NCBI GenBank assembly: GCA_965213645.1
Contig: CBDBZX010000008.1
Coordinates: 186,001-250,000, forward strand
Source of the DNA: CBDBZX01 sp965213645
GTDB taxonomy: Bacteria; Deinococcota; Deinococci; Deinococcales; Trueperaceae
Reading direction: 5' to 3'
DNA length: 64,000 nucleotides
The position numbers were made by a program, and so were the translations under genes. The notes under the pieces are model-generated. The model did not search any database, was not told the origin of the DNA, and saw nothing but the letters and a program-made list of their open reading frames with translations. Each line of letters begins with the position of its first letter. Positions within the stretch are counted from its first letter, which is position 1. Shown here piece by piece: positions 15,544 to 24,535 of the stretch.

Positions 15544-16056
15544 ATGAGCGAACCGATAGATTTCAGCAAGGTGGACTACCACGAGATCGCCCGCCGAGGT
15601 GATACGGAGGTGATGGCGGCTTTCTTAAACGCAGGACTCGAGCCCGACCTCTTAAACGCGCAAGGCTACAGCCTCCTGATGATCGCCGCTTACAACCAAC
15701 AAAATGAGATGGTGGACTTGCTTCTCGAGCGTGGCGCGGACGCCAACCGCCCTGACCCAGCAGGCAACACGCCGCTGATGGGAACGTGTTTTAAGGGCTA
15801 CGCGGACATTGCCAAGCAGCTTTTGGAAAAAGGTGCAGACCTTAACGCGCGTAACGGCGCAGGCGCGACGGCGCTCATCTTCGCGGCGATGTTCAATCAG
15901 GTGCAGATTGCCGAGTTGCTTTTGGATAGCGGCGCTGACTTGGGTGCAGCCGACGCTAGGGGGATGACAGCAGTTCAGGTCGCTAAGAGTAACGGCCATG
16001 AAGGGTTGGCTGAGCGGCTCCAAGCTGCCACGTCACCGACGCCATCTGCTGAATAA
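15544..16056 (+). CDS. ankyrin-repeat protein, catalase partner (AnkB-like)
   Basis: A 170-residue protein made of four to five ankyrin repeats: DLLNAQGYSLLMIAAYNQQ, RPDPAGNTPLMGTCFKGYA, ARNGAGATALIFAAMFNQV and AADARGMTAVQVAKSNGH. No signal peptide is visible, so unlike P. aeruginosa AnkB it is probably cytoplasmic. Its place directly behind catalase suggests a role in peroxide resistance by protein-protein contact. GGGGGAACG precedes the ATG. A short intrinsic terminator follows at 16178. Confidence 0.85.
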   Translation: MSEPIDFSKVDYHEIARRGDTEVMAAFLNAGLEPDLLNAQGYSLLMIAAYNQQNEMVDLLLERGADANRPDPAGNTPLMGTCFKGYADIAKQLLEKGADLNARNGAGATALIFAAMFNQVQIAELLLDSGADLGAADARGMTAVQVAKSNGHEGLAERLQAATSPTPSAE

Positions 16057-16177
16057 GTCTTCTCTCCTCCCAGTACCCTCCTCCAAGTACGACGCTTTCG
16101 CCTTTTCAACCTCTTGTGGCGTGATATTTCCTACAGCTCGAGGCGCACCCATGCAAGACCTGTTAGGCTTCCCTTGT

Positions 16178-16198
16178 AGCGCTTTGTAGCGCTTTTTT
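16178..16198 (+). terminator. short intrinsic terminator after the ankyrin gene
   Basis: Two AGCGCT hexamers (16178-16183, 16188-16193), each self-complementary, form a 6-bp stem with loop TTGT followed by TTTTTT. The rest of the 244-bp gap up to 16301 shows nothing I can name. Confidence 0.7.
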
Positions 16199-16300
16199 GG
16201 GAGCAGATTATGACTTTCGCGTCCACATTTCAAATACAGATATCCCCGCGTATGACCCCCCTGATAACAACCCAAATAGCGGTTCGGCGCGCTCCGGTTT

Positions 16301-16840
16301 ATGCTTGAAGCAGCGCACGCTAACGAATTTGCGACCACGGGCATCGCAGGGCTGGACAACCTCCTTCACGGCGGACTCACCCCGGAGCGGCTCTACCTCG
16401 TGCAAGGCACGCCGGGCGCAGGCAAAACGACCCTAGCGCTGCAATTTTTACTCGCTGGCGCGGCGCAGGGCGAGTCCGTCCTCTACATCACGCTCTCCGA
16501 GACGAAAGAGGAGCTTCGCAGCGTCGCCGCGTCGCACGGCTGGTCGTTAGAGGGCGAGAAGGTCAAGATCAGCGAACTCAACGTTTCCGAGGAAAACTTG
16601 GGTGTGGACTTGCAGTACACCATGTTTCACCCTTCAGAGGTCGAGCTGAGCAAGACGACGCAGACCGTTTTAGCTGAGGTCGAGCGCTTGAGGCCCAAGC
16701 GTGTCGTGTTCGACTCGCTCCATCAGCGCGACATCCGCGAGCTTCATCTGGGCGAGCCGTCCGAGCGGCTGCGCATCGGTGAGACGTTGGAGGAGCTCGA
16801 GGGCGTCTTACGAGGCACGCCAGTCCTCGCTGGAGGCTGA
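16301..16840 (+). pseudogene. KaiC-like RecA ATPase with a large internal deletion
   Basis: The first 130 or so residues are a normal KaiC/RadA-like domain: TTGIAGLDNLLHGGLTPERL, Walker A GTPGAGKTTLALQF, and Walker B-like RVVFDSL. Family members continue with a second ATPase domain to about 480-500 residues. Here, directly after FDSL, the sequence jumps to what looks like the family's C-terminal tail (RDIRELHLG, then RLRIGETLEELEGVLRGTP) and stops. An in-frame deletion of roughly 300 residues best explains this. It heads a set of broken signalling genes that in intact form usually sit together (KaiC-like ATPase plus a hybrid sensor). Confidence 0.7.
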
Positions 16841-16864
16841 GAAAGTTAGGCGAGATTTAGGCGG

Positions 16865-18808
16865 ATGAAGGGGTTAGACAAAGCCAAATGGGTTGACTCG
16901 GGATCTGATAAGCTCTCTGAGCCGTGTGAGCCTCACGCTACCGACCCCGGTGGTAAGCTTAATATGCTCGAGTCCAGTGACCTCTTCAGTAACCATGCAT
17001 CTAACGACTTTAACGCTGACGACTCTAACGACTTAGATTCCAGTGACCCCCAGCTCAATACCCCCCAGCCTAATACCCTAGAGCACCGCGTCCTCATCCT
17101 CGCCCCTACCGGGCTCGACGCCGCTCTGAGCCGCGAGATTTTGGGTCAGGCCGAGCTTGGGGTCGAAAGCGTCACAACCTTTACGGCGCTGTTAGAAAGA
17201 CTTGACGAGGGCGCAGGCACGCTTCATATTGACCGAAGAAGCCCTGCTCTTGGACGATATTCAAAAGCTGATGGACGCGCTGAACGCGCAGACCGACCTG
17301 GTCGGATTTGCCCATTCTTGCTCCTTACCCAGGAGTGGTACGGACTCGGTTTTGGCGCTCAGAGCGCTGGAGCTACTCGGCAACGTGATGTTGTTAGAGC
17401 GTCCGGTTAGAATCAGCACGCTTGTCAGCACACTCAAAATGGCGCTCCGGGCTCGAGCCCGTCAATATCAGGTGCGAGACCAAGTCGCAGCGTTGGAGCG
17501 GGCCAACGCGCGGCTCTACTTCGACGCCTTCCACGATTCGCTCACGGGGCTCCCTAACCGCCTGCTGCTAAACGAGCGCTTGGCCCAGGTCTTGAAGCGT
17601 CAAGTGCGCTCGCCGGTACACTCCGCCGCGCTGCTCTACATGGACTTTGAGACCGCTTCAAGGTCGTCAACGACTCGCTGGGTCACGCTTTGGGCGACGA
17701 GATGCTTAGAGCCATCGCCGAGCGCCTGAAAAGCTGCGTTCGTCCGGCGGATTCGGTGGCGCGGCTGGGCGGCGACGAGTTCGTGGTCCTCTTGGAGAAC
17801 GTCACCCGCGCCGCCGAGGTCATCCGGGTCGTGAAGCGCATCCAGAGCGCCTTTATGAGCCCCTTGATGGTCAAAGACTACGAACTCCACACCTCCGCCT
17901 CCATCGGCATCGTGACCTCGACGGCGTCTTACGCGCACGCTGAAGAGGTCGTGCGCGACGCCGACATCGCTATGTACCGCGCCAAGTCGCAGGGGCGGGG
18001 TAGCTATGAGGTCTTTAGCAGCGCGATGCACGGTCAGGCAGTTAGGGCGATGCAGCTCGAGCGCGAACTCCACACCGCCTTGCGCCGAAACGAACTGCGA
18101 GCGGCGTATCAACCTATCCTCTTGGTCACAGGCGAGCTTTTAGGCTTTGAAGCCCTCGTGCGCTGGCAGCACCCGGAGCGGGGCTCTTGGAGCCCGGTGC
18201 GTTCTTAGACCTAGCCGAAGAAGCCGGGCTGCTGCGCGAGGCTTGACTTCTGGGTCTGGCGCAAAGCGTGTACCCAAGTCGGACACTGGCAGCGCGAGAC
18301 CGGCCTACCTCTCACCTTAGCCCTCAACCTCTCGCCTCAGGCAGTTTCTCCACGCCGACCTAGCCGAAGATTTGAGCAACCTCTTGCAAGAGACGAACTT
18401 CGACCCAACCAACTCGTTTTGGAGATCACCGAAGGCGTGCTCATCGACTCGTCTAACTTCGTCAAAACTACCCTCAGCGAGCTTAAAGCGCTCGGCGTGA
18501 AGCTCTACCTGGACGACTTCGGTACGGGCTACTCGTCTTTGGCCTACTTACAACGCTTCCCGGTGGACGCCCTCAGATAGACCGCTCGTTCACCCAAGGC
18601 ATGACGCAGGACGAGGGGAGCGCGGAACTGGTGCGCACGATTATCAACATGGCGCAGAATTTAGGGCTTCAAGTCGTTGCCGAAGGGGTCGAAACCCGAG
18701 GCGCAACTCTCGGCGCTCCGAGAGCTTGGCTGTCCGCAGGCGCAAGGATTTTTGTTTGCGAAACCGCTGCTTCAAGAGCAAGCAGAGCAGTTTTTAGGGG
18801 CGTTGTAA
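16865..18808 (+). pseudogene. broken REC-like/GGDEF/EAL signalling protein
   Basis: Pieces in different frames give one recognisable protein: a low-complexity Ser/Asp/Asn-rich N-terminus, a receiver-like domain (RVLILAPTGLDAALSREIL, then LELLGNVMLLERPVRIST), a GGDEF domain (FHDSLTGLPNRLL, DRFKVVNDSLGHALGDE, LGGDEFVVLLE), and an EAL domain (AAYQPILL, GFEALVRWQHPERG, LEITEGVLIDS, LDDFGTGYSSLAYLQRF, VVAEGVET) ending at TAA 18806-18808. Intact, it would make or degrade cyclic di-GMP. At least eight frame changes are needed, near 17225, 17305, 17335, 17655, 18187, 18240, 18335, 18410, 18575 and 18700, mostly at short homopolymers. Residues are otherwise well conserved, so the damage is recent or technical. 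Confidence 0.78.
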
Positions 18809-18826
18809 GAGGTTTTGGGCGAGCTA

Positions 18827-19869
18827 TCAACCCCTATCCTCGCTCCTGCGCCCCTCCAACCGTACGCGGCGTTCCTTAGCGTGGTACATCGCGCCGTCGG
18901 CCCGCTCGAGCAGCGCCGCAACGTCGTCGCCATCGTCAGGATAATAGGCCGCGCCAAAACTTCCGCCCAAGTACAATTTGCCCCCCTTCACGCCGAAGGG
19001 GACCGCGAGGTCGGTGCGGTAACGCGCCAGCGCCTTTTGCCCCTCCTGCCGCGACACGTGCTGCAAGAGCACGGCGAATTCGTCGCCGCCCAGCCGCGCC
19101 ACGAGGTCGCTCTCGCGCGTGCATACCTTGAGCCGCTCGCTCACCTCGCGCAAAAGCGCGTCGCCGCTCGAGTGACCAAAGCGGTCGTTCACCGCTTTGA
19201 AACGGTCCAAGTCAAGGTAGAGGAGCGCGAACTCCGCGCCGCTCTGCCGCGCTAACGCCAGCGTTTTCTGCGCCTCCAACATAAAAAAGCGCCGGTTGAA
19301 AAGCCCCGTCAAGGGGGTCGCGGTTCGCTTGGTCTTCGATCAAACGCTCGTAGTGCTTGCGCTCAGTGACCTCTTGGTAGGACACCACCGCCCCAGCAAC
19401 GTCTGAGAGCGGCGTCATGGTGACGGGAAAACCAGCGCGTGTGCGGAGAACCGTAAGGAAGCTCCAGGCGCGCCCGCCCGAGTGTGCCCGCTAAAATGTC
19501 CTCTAAACCTGTACTCAGCGCGGCGGCGTCCGCCCTGTCTATCGCCCCTTGCAAGCAGACCTCCGTGTAGTGCTTGCCGACGCAGCGGTCTACGCTCAGC
19601 TCTGCCTCACAGCGAAAGCGCCGCCAAGCGTCGTTGGTTGCTCTCACTGTCCCGTCACCGTCCAAGACGACGATATGTTGCTCTAAAGCCTCGAGCGCAG
19701 CGCTCCTCAGCGGAGCTTGAGCGAGGACGGCTTCGGGCATACGCCCTGTAACGCTATCCTCGCTGCTTAGCGTGTGATTCGCTTTCAAGTGCACTGCCTC
19801 CCAAAATGAGCTTGAAAGAATTCTAATAAGACTAAGTGACGCGGATGGGTTGACGTTGCTCGTTCGCAC
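18827..19869 (-). pseudogene. broken PAS-GGDEF diguanylate cyclase
   Basis: Three frames on the minus strand join into a PAS domain (ALEQHIVVLDGDGTVRATNDAW, RWFSVTMTPLSDVAGAVVSYQ, EVTERKHYERLIED) followed by a GGDEF domain (ANRDPLTGLFNRRFF, YLDLDRFKAVNDRFGHSSGD, ARLGGDEFAVLLQ). Two single-base insertions, in a CCC run near 19423 and a CCCCC run near 19303, break the frame. The GGDEF active site itself is intact. It points toward the preceding broken GGDEF/EAL gene with only 18 bp between. The three tandem palindromes at 19896 lie directly upstream of its start. Confidence 0.78.
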
Positions 19870-19895
19870 CCCATCCGTCCATCACTTCCCCCGGC

Positions 19896-19967
19896 TGTAG
19901 ATGGCTATCTACATAACTGAACTGTAGATGGCTATCTACATAACTGAACTGTAGATGGCTATCTACA
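19896..19967. repeat. three tandem 27-bp repeats, each containing a dyad
   Basis: The 18-mer TGTAGATGGCTATCTACA occurs at 19896-19913, 19923-19940 and 19950-19967, spaced exactly 27 bp apart by the same linker TAACTGAAC. Each is a palindrome with 7-bp arms TGTAGAT/ATCTACA around GGCT. The set lies in the 280-bp gap between the broken PAS-GGDEF gene (leftward) and msrA (rightward). Phased dyads of this kind are typical of operators for a dimeric regulator; there are no variable spacers, so this is not a CRISPR. Confidence 0.85.
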
Positions 19968-20148
19968 TAACTATACAACCTTGTAAGGGATAAAAACAGG
20001 TGTAGGAGTACTCGCTAGAAAAGTACTCTTGACGCAAAATAAAAAAGCTCGAGCGGTTCACACAACTCAAATGAAGCTCGTGAATAGTAACTGTTATACG
20101 GGGAAATGTCCCTTTTCGGGTCATGATAGAGGGTACGAAAGGACCACT

Positions 20149-20742
20149 ATGACCCAAAAACTGCTACTACTTTTGACCGTACTTCTCACAGGTTTCGCGT
20201 TCGCGCAGACCGACACCAATACTTCTAACACCGCTAACGAGGCCGTCGCCTACTTCGCAGGCGGCTGCTTCTGGTGCACCGAAGCGGATTTCGAGAAGCA
20301 AGAGGGCGTCTCCGAGGCGATTTCTGGTTACATGGGCGGCGAGACCGAGAACCCGACGTATAAAGAGGTCTCGAGAAACAATACCGGCCACCGCGAGACC
20401 GTCGAAGTCCACTACGACCCCTCAGTGATTTCCTACCAAGAACTCCTAGACACCTTTTGGCGGATGCACGACCCCACCGACGCGGGCGGCTCGTTTATCG
20501 ATAGAGGCGAGTCCTACACCTCCGCGATTTACTACGCCAACGAGGAGCAGAAGCGCCTGGCGGAAGGCTCGAAGAGAGCGCTGGAGAACTCGGACAAGTT
20601 CAGGAAAGATATCGCCACCGTCATCGAAGACGGCGGCACGTTCTACCCTGCCGAGGAATACCACCAGGACTACTACAAGAAGAATTCGCTCAGTTACAGC
20701 TTCTACCGGTCAGAACTCCGGGCGCGACAGGTACATCGCTAG
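20149..20742 (+). CDS. msrA: peptide methionine sulfoxide reductase MsrA, exported, with frameshifted C-terminus
   Basis: MsrA reduces the S-epimer of methionine sulfoxide in proteins. The start at 20149 follows GAAAGGA. Residues 1-20 (MTQKLLLLLTVLLTGFAFAQ) form a signal peptide, so it acts outside the cytoplasm. Catalytic Cys40 is in YFAGGCFWCTEADFE; RNNTGHRETVEVHYDP and RTYPAEEYHQDYY-like segments follow. After SYSFYRS the frame slips: a +1 insertion near 20712 replaces the expected SGRDRYIARFW by ELRARQVHR. The correct frame continues WEGDDMVYQLEEN to TAG at 20800-20802. Catalytic residues remain, so partial activity is possible if the shift is real. Confidence 0.85.
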   Translation: MTQKLLLLLTVLLTGFAFAQTDTNTSNTANEAVAYFAGGCFWCTEADFEKQEGVSEAISGYMGGETENPTYKEVSRNNTGHRETVEVHYDPSVISYQELLDTFWRMHDPTDAGGSFIDRGESYTSAIYYANEEQKRLAEGSKRALENSDKFRKDIATVIEDGGTFYPAEEYHQDYYKKNSLSYSFYRSELRARQVHR

Positions 20743-20959
20743 GTTCTGGGAGGGCGACGACATGGTGTATCAGTTGGAGGAGAACCTCTCTCAGGCAAAT
20801 TAGAGGAGAAAATCCGTTCTACACGCGAATCGCAACGATTCTTAGTAGTGGTTCTAAGCCGAATGCTGATGTAGCGCTTCTGCCAGCGTTGATGTGTGAT
20901 GAACAAGGGGTTGCAACCCCTTGTTTAACCTCTACCTGGTTCCAAATAGAGCCACTAAG

Positions 20960-21128
20960 TACAGCGTTAAGTAAAAAACGAGCCATGTCATTCTGAGCGG
21001 AGCGATAGCGGAGTCGAAGAATCTCTGACCTTGCTGACTCCTCTGATAGAGAGTGCGAGACGAGACCCCTCGACAAGCTCGGGGTGACATAGTAAGGGGT
21101 TGTGTTGCAAAACTTAATTAACGCTGTA
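20960..21128. mobile_element. MITE-like repeat, copy 2 (169 bp)
   Basis: Terminal inverted repeats TACAGCGTTAAGTAA and (reverse complement) TACAGCGTTAATTAA, flanked by target duplications CTAAG at 20955-20959 and 21129-21133. No coding capacity. The interior is an imperfect palindrome: TGTCATTCTGAG near the left and CTCGGGGTGACA near the right. It lies in the 550-bp gap between msrA and the glycosylase gene; apart from this element the gap shows no feature I can support. Confidence 0.85.
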
Positions 21129-21358
21129 CTAAGTAGAGGTGTAGAAATAATCTAAACCAAAAAAGTTCGCAGTTCTTGCCTCGAGCGTAAAACTTCAGCA
21201 AAATGGTTGAGGTTATTTAGGCCGGAGCACTCACCACGATCCTAAAACGCTAGAGAGCCCCCGAAAGCGCGACCGCTCAACGCGGTCTTGGACCTCTCGA
21301 GCCTCGAGCTGCAAGCCAGCGCCCTGTCTTTTGAGCATGAACGCTGTCTCATAGGGGT

Positions 21359-22279
21359 ATGGACTGCCACTTCACGCTGACGCCGACGCCACCTTTTGAC
21401 TTTGAACAGACCTTGAACTTCGTGCGCCGCTTCCGCTCACGTGACTACGAGCGCAACCCCGCCCACGAGCAGATTCAAGATAATGTGTTGCAGCGCGTGG
21501 TGAGCGTGGACGGTGAGCCCGTGTTTTTTCGAGTTAAGCGTGTAGGGACGCTTCAGGAGCCGGGGCTCGAGTGCACCCTCTACGCCGAGAGGTTGACAGA
21601 TGAGCTCGCCGACGCCACCGCAGAGCGCATCCGCTTCTTTCTCAGCTTGGACGACGACCTCACGCCCTTTTACACCCTCGCTCAGAGTGACCCTGCTTTC
21701 TCAGACGTCGTGCAACACCTCTACGGCTACCATGCGTTCAAGGTTTTAACCCCTTTCGAAGCGGCGTGCTGGGCGCTCATTCAGCAGCGCACGCCGAATA
21801 GCTTCGCGCACCTCACCATGAAGCGGCTTACCGAGCTGTTTGGGAGTAGTCTCGAGCTTGGCGGCGTCACGCACCGCGCCTTTCCCGAAGCGACGCAGAT
21901 GCTGGACAATCCAGAGCAGCGCGTTTTAGAAGCAACCAACAACACCCGCAAGACCGAGAGGTTCTTAGACCTCATCAAAGCCTTTGCCACCGCTGATGAA
22001 GACTTCTTACGCACCGCGCCCTACGCCGAGGTGTCCAAGTGGCTCGCGGATATAAGAGGTATCGGCGCGTGGTCGATTGACTTCATCATGCTGCGCGGGC
22101 TAGGACGCTATGAGCGCACGCCCTGGACGGATACGGGGCTTTTGGACGCGGTTTCGTCCGTTTATACGCAAGGATTGAGCATTAGCCAGGGGAGTGCGCG
22201 GGAGCTTGCCGAGCGCTACGGCCGGTATCAGGGGTATTGGGCGCACTATGTGAAGACGTATTATTGGGGTAATCAGTAG
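21359..22279 (+). CDS. AlkA-type DNA-3-methyladenine glycosylase
   Basis: A 306-residue helix-hairpin-helix glycosylase that removes alkylated bases to start base-excision repair. The N-terminal AlkA-like half is followed by the HhH-GPD core: FEAACWALIQQRTPNSFAH, then the hairpin LADIRGIGAWSIDFIMLRGL and the catalytic Asp in RTPWTDTGLL. Length and order match AlkA/Ogg-like enzymes. There is no iron-sulfur cluster tail. Neighbours include the Y-family polymerase DinB, so this stretch has a DNA-damage flavour. The ATG has only a weak GGGG just upstream. Confidence 0.86.
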   Translation: MDCHFTLTPTPPFDFEQTLNFVRRFRSRDYERNPAHEQIQDNVLQRVVSVDGEPVFFRVKRVGTLQEPGLECTLYAERLTDELADATAERIRFFLSLDDDLTPFYTLAQSDPAFSDVVQHLYGYHAFKVLTPFEAACWALIQQRTPNSFAHLTMKRLTELFGSSLELGGVTHRAFPEATQMLDNPEQRVLEATNNTRKTERFLDLIKAFATADEDFLRTAPYAEVSKWLADIRGIGAWSIDFIMLRGLGRYERTPWTDTGLLDAVSSVYTQGLSISQGSARELAERYGRYQGYWAHYVKTYYWGNQ

Positions 22280-22334
22280 TTTAGATGTGGGAGAAAGGTT
22301 GACGTGTGCAAGCCAATCCATCAGACTAGTTGCT

Positions 22335-22583
22335 ATGAAAATGCCCACTGCAAGCGACTTCGAAAAGAGGTGCGCCGCTATCCTAAACGCAATCGACCTG
22401 ACGGGCGAAACGGTGACAATTCTAAAGGGTGGAAAACTGTTTGCTCAGCTCATTCCTTCCGAACAGAGGGTGGTCTATCCGCAAGATACGCTTAAAGGGA
22501 CCGCAAGGATTACGGGAGACATCATTGAGCCGCCCTTACCGCCGGAAGCCTGGGACGCCGAACGTGGCGAGTACGAACCCTAA
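22335..22583 (+). CDS. Phd/YefM-like antitoxin, without visible toxin
   Basis: An 82-residue protein starting MKMPTASDFEKRCAAILNAI and containing GETVTILKGGKLFAQLIPS, the strand pattern of Phd/YefM-type antitoxins that bind their own promoter and hold a VapC- or Doc-like toxin. The C-terminal half is acidic, as expected for the toxin-binding tail. Normally the toxin gene follows immediately on the same strand, but here the convergent dinB gene overlaps the last 4 bp. The toxin is therefore missing, and the gene looks like an orphan remnant or solitary regulator. ATG 22335 is preferred over an in-frame upstream start. Confidence 0.72.
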   Translation: MKMPTASDFEKRCAAILNAIDLTGETVTILKGGKLFAQLIPSEQRVVYPQDTLKGTARITGDIIEPPLPPEAWDAERGEYEP

Positions 22584-23662
22584 ACGCTTTCGACGTTTGG
22601 AAAAAGCTCCGGCTGCACCACTTTACTTGGTCCTTGCAGATTGCTCGCGCTCACCCCAGCGAGCCGAACGGGTAACTGCCCCAAGTTAGCCCGCAGGAGC
22701 TGCCGAACAAACAAGGTCATCGTCTCTACCTCTCGCATCGGCTGTACAGGGGTGATAGAGCGCGTGGCGCTCTGGTAGTGCTGGTCTTTGAGCTTGAGCG
22801 TCAGCGTGCGGGCGTAGAGGTTAGCGCTTTTAAGATAGAGGGCGACTTGTTCGGTGAGTGGCTCGAGCACCGCCAACACCTCTTCTTCGCGCTGCAACGG
22901 CGTCAAAAAGGTACGCTCCGCCCCGTACGACTTGCGCTCTCTCGCCTTGACCGGGCGCTCGTCCTCACCTCTCACGATTTGGTAGAGAAAGCCGCCGAAC
23001 TTGCCGAAGTGCCCCTCGAGTTCCCCCTGCGAGTACGTCAGCAAATCGTCCCCCGAAAAGATGCGGAGCGCGTGCAGCCGCTCCGCCGTGACCGGACCGA
23101 CGCCGTGAATCTTGGCAACAGGTAGAGAGGCCAAAATTGCGGCGGCGTCCTCTGGCGTGATAACCGTCAACCCGTCAGGCTTGTTCATCCCGCTAGCGAG
23201 CTTCGCTAAGAACTTGCCCGCCGCCACGCCCACCGAGACGGTGAGCCCCGTTTCCGCTTTGACCTCTCGCTTAATCGCCTCGCCGATGAGCGTCCCCGAC
23301 GCCGGACCCTGCTTGGGTTGCGTCACGTCTAAGTACGCTTCGTCGATGGAGACAAGCTCGAGCACGTCCGTATAGCGCCCAAAAATCTCGCGTATGGCGA
23401 GGCTGAGTTCCTTGTAAACTGCCATACGCGCGCTCACGAAAATCAGTTCGGGACATAAACGTCTTGCTTGAACCGACGGCATCGCACTGTGAACGCCGTA
23501 GCGCCGCGCCTCGTAGCTCGCCGTCAAGACCACCCCGCCCTGCTCGGACCATCCTACGGCGACGGGCTTACCTCTTAGCTCAGGCTGGTCGCGCTGCTCC
23601 ACGCTGGCGTAGAAGGCGTCGGCGTCGATGTGGAGGATGCGCCGAGGAGTGGGCTGAGGCAT
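22580..23662 (-). CDS. dinB: DNA polymerase IV (Y family)
   Basis: A 360-residue translesion polymerase. Palm and fingers motifs are clear: RILHIDADAFYASVEQRDQPELRGKPVAVG, the catalytic VSIDEAYLDVT, SVGVAAGKFLAKLASGMNKPDGLTVI, and the HhH segment LPVAKIHGVGPVTAERL. The little finger follows. It lacks an obvious C-terminal clamp-binding motif of the QLxLF type, although QPELFPNVESV at the end (QPELF) could serve. Start ATG 23662 is 5 nt downstream of a TAAACT box, so the mRNA is probably leaderless. Confidence 0.93.
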   Translation of the reverse strand: MPQPTPRRILHIDADAFYASVEQRDQPELRGKPVAVGWSEQGGVVLTASYEARRYGVHSAMPSVQARRLCPELIFVSARMAVYKELSLAIREIFGRYTDVLELVSIDEAYLDVTQPKQGPASGTLIGEAIKREVKAETGLTVSVGVAAGKFLAKLASGMNKPDGLTVITPEDAAAILASLPVAKIHGVGPVTAERLHALRIFSGDDLLTYSQGELEGHFGKFGGFLYQIVRGEDERPVKARERKSYGAERTFLTPLQREEEVLAVLEPLTEQVALYLKSANLYARTLTLKLKDQHYQSATRSITPVQPMREVETMTLFVRQLLRANLGQLPVRLAGVSASNLQGPSKVVQPELFPNVESV

Positions 23663-23667
23663 GGCTC

Positions 23668-23673
23668 AGTTTA
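23668..23673 (-). promoter_or_regulatory. -10 box, leaderless promoter of dinB
   Basis: TAAACT on the minus strand, 5 nt before the dinB ATG; no Shine-Dalgarno sequence lies between. Confidence 0.45.
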
Positions 23674-23780
23674 CCGAAAGCGAGCGCCTCGGTCTCCTTT
23701 AGCGTGTTGCATCACTCCTGACAAGACGCTGTCACACCCCCTCTTTAGACTCAAAAGATGAACAGAAAAGAGGTCACGCT

Positions 23781-24161
23781 GTGAAATTTACACATATCCG
23801 TCTGCTGGTCAAGAATTACACGACTTGCTTCCGCTTCTACCGCGATGTGATGGCGTTCGAGGTGGTTTGGGGCGACGAAACGAGCGGCTACGCCGACTTT
23901 CGAGCTGGGGAAGGGCCGCTCATCGCCGTCAATGACCGTGAGGTGATGGCCGACATCGTCGGCGCGTCAACGTACAACGCCGACAACGCGGTGCTCATCT
24001 TCTGCGTTGATGACTTGGAGAGGTCGGTTCAAACCTTGAAAGGTAGAGGGGCGAACTTCGTCGCTGAGGTTCAAGAGAGACCTGCGTGGGGGGTTCGCAC
24101 GGCGCATCTGAGGGACCCGGCACTTAATTTGCTCGAGCTAAACACCCCACTCGAGCCGTGA
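23781..24161 (+). CDS. glyoxalase/bleomycin-resistance (VOC) superfamily protein
   Basis: A 126-residue single VOC unit with paired beta-alpha-beta modules: FTHIRLLVKNYTTCFRFYRDVMAFEVVW and VLIFCVDDLERSVQTLKGRGANFVAEVQ, ending AHLRDPALNLLELNTP. Metal ligands of the family fit His5 and Glu near the end. Substrate unknown; members range from lyases to antibiotic-binding proteins. The next gene starts inside its stop (4-bp overlap), so both are co-translated. Confidence 0.85.
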   Translation: MKFTHIRLLVKNYTTCFRFYRDVMAFEVVWGDETSGYADFRAGEGPLIAVNDREVMADIVGASTYNADNAVLIFCVDDLERSVQTLKGRGANFVAEVQERPAWGVRTAHLRDPALNLLELNTPLEP

Positions 24162-24511
24162 ACTTAGAAGAATTACGAGCAGTTTGCTCAGCCAAACCCG
24201 GTGTGAGCGAAGACTTTCCTTTCGGACCAGACACGCTCGTCTTTAAGGTTGCGGGCAAGCTGTTCGCTCTGTGTAGACTGAAAAATGACCCGCTGTCCAT
24301 CAACTTGAAGTGCGAACCCGAGTTGGCTGAACTGCTGCGTCACAAGTACGACGCTGTCACGCCTGGCTACCACATGAATAAGCGACACTGGAATACGGTG
24401 GTGTTGGACGGCAGCGTACCGGGGCGCGAGGTTTTGGAGCTAATCGACCTCTCGTACAGCTTGGTGGTGAAGGGGCTTAAAAAGTCGGAGCGGGAGCAGT
24501 TGTTGGGCTGA
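24158..24511 (+). CDS. MmcQ/YjbR-family protein
   Basis: A 117-residue protein with the CyaY-like fold typical of MmcQ/YjbR: N-terminal ELRAVCSAKPGVSEDFPFGPDTLVFKVAGKLFAL, then INLKCEPELAELLRHKYDAVTPGYHMNKRHWNTV. The PGYHMNKRHWN motif is diagnostic. Members are called DNA-binding by homology, but their job is unclear. GTG 24158 overlaps the VOC gene stop, so the pair forms a two-gene operon. Confidence 0.85.
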   Translation: MNLEELRAVCSAKPGVSEDFPFGPDTLVFKVAGKLFALCRLKNDPLSINLKCEPELAELLRHKYDAVTPGYHMNKRHWNTVVLDGSVPGREVLELIDLSYSLVVKGLKKSEREQLLG

Positions 24512-24535
24512 CTAAGTACGGTGACGTTGCGCTAC

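Noticed and set aside
18815..19255. Plus-strand frame of 146 codons across the PAS-GGDEF remnant
   Set aside because: Antisense of the GGDEF domain; no domain of its own.
19896..19967. Possible CRISPR array
   Set aside because: Only three units, and the linkers are identical rather than variable; no cas genes nearby.
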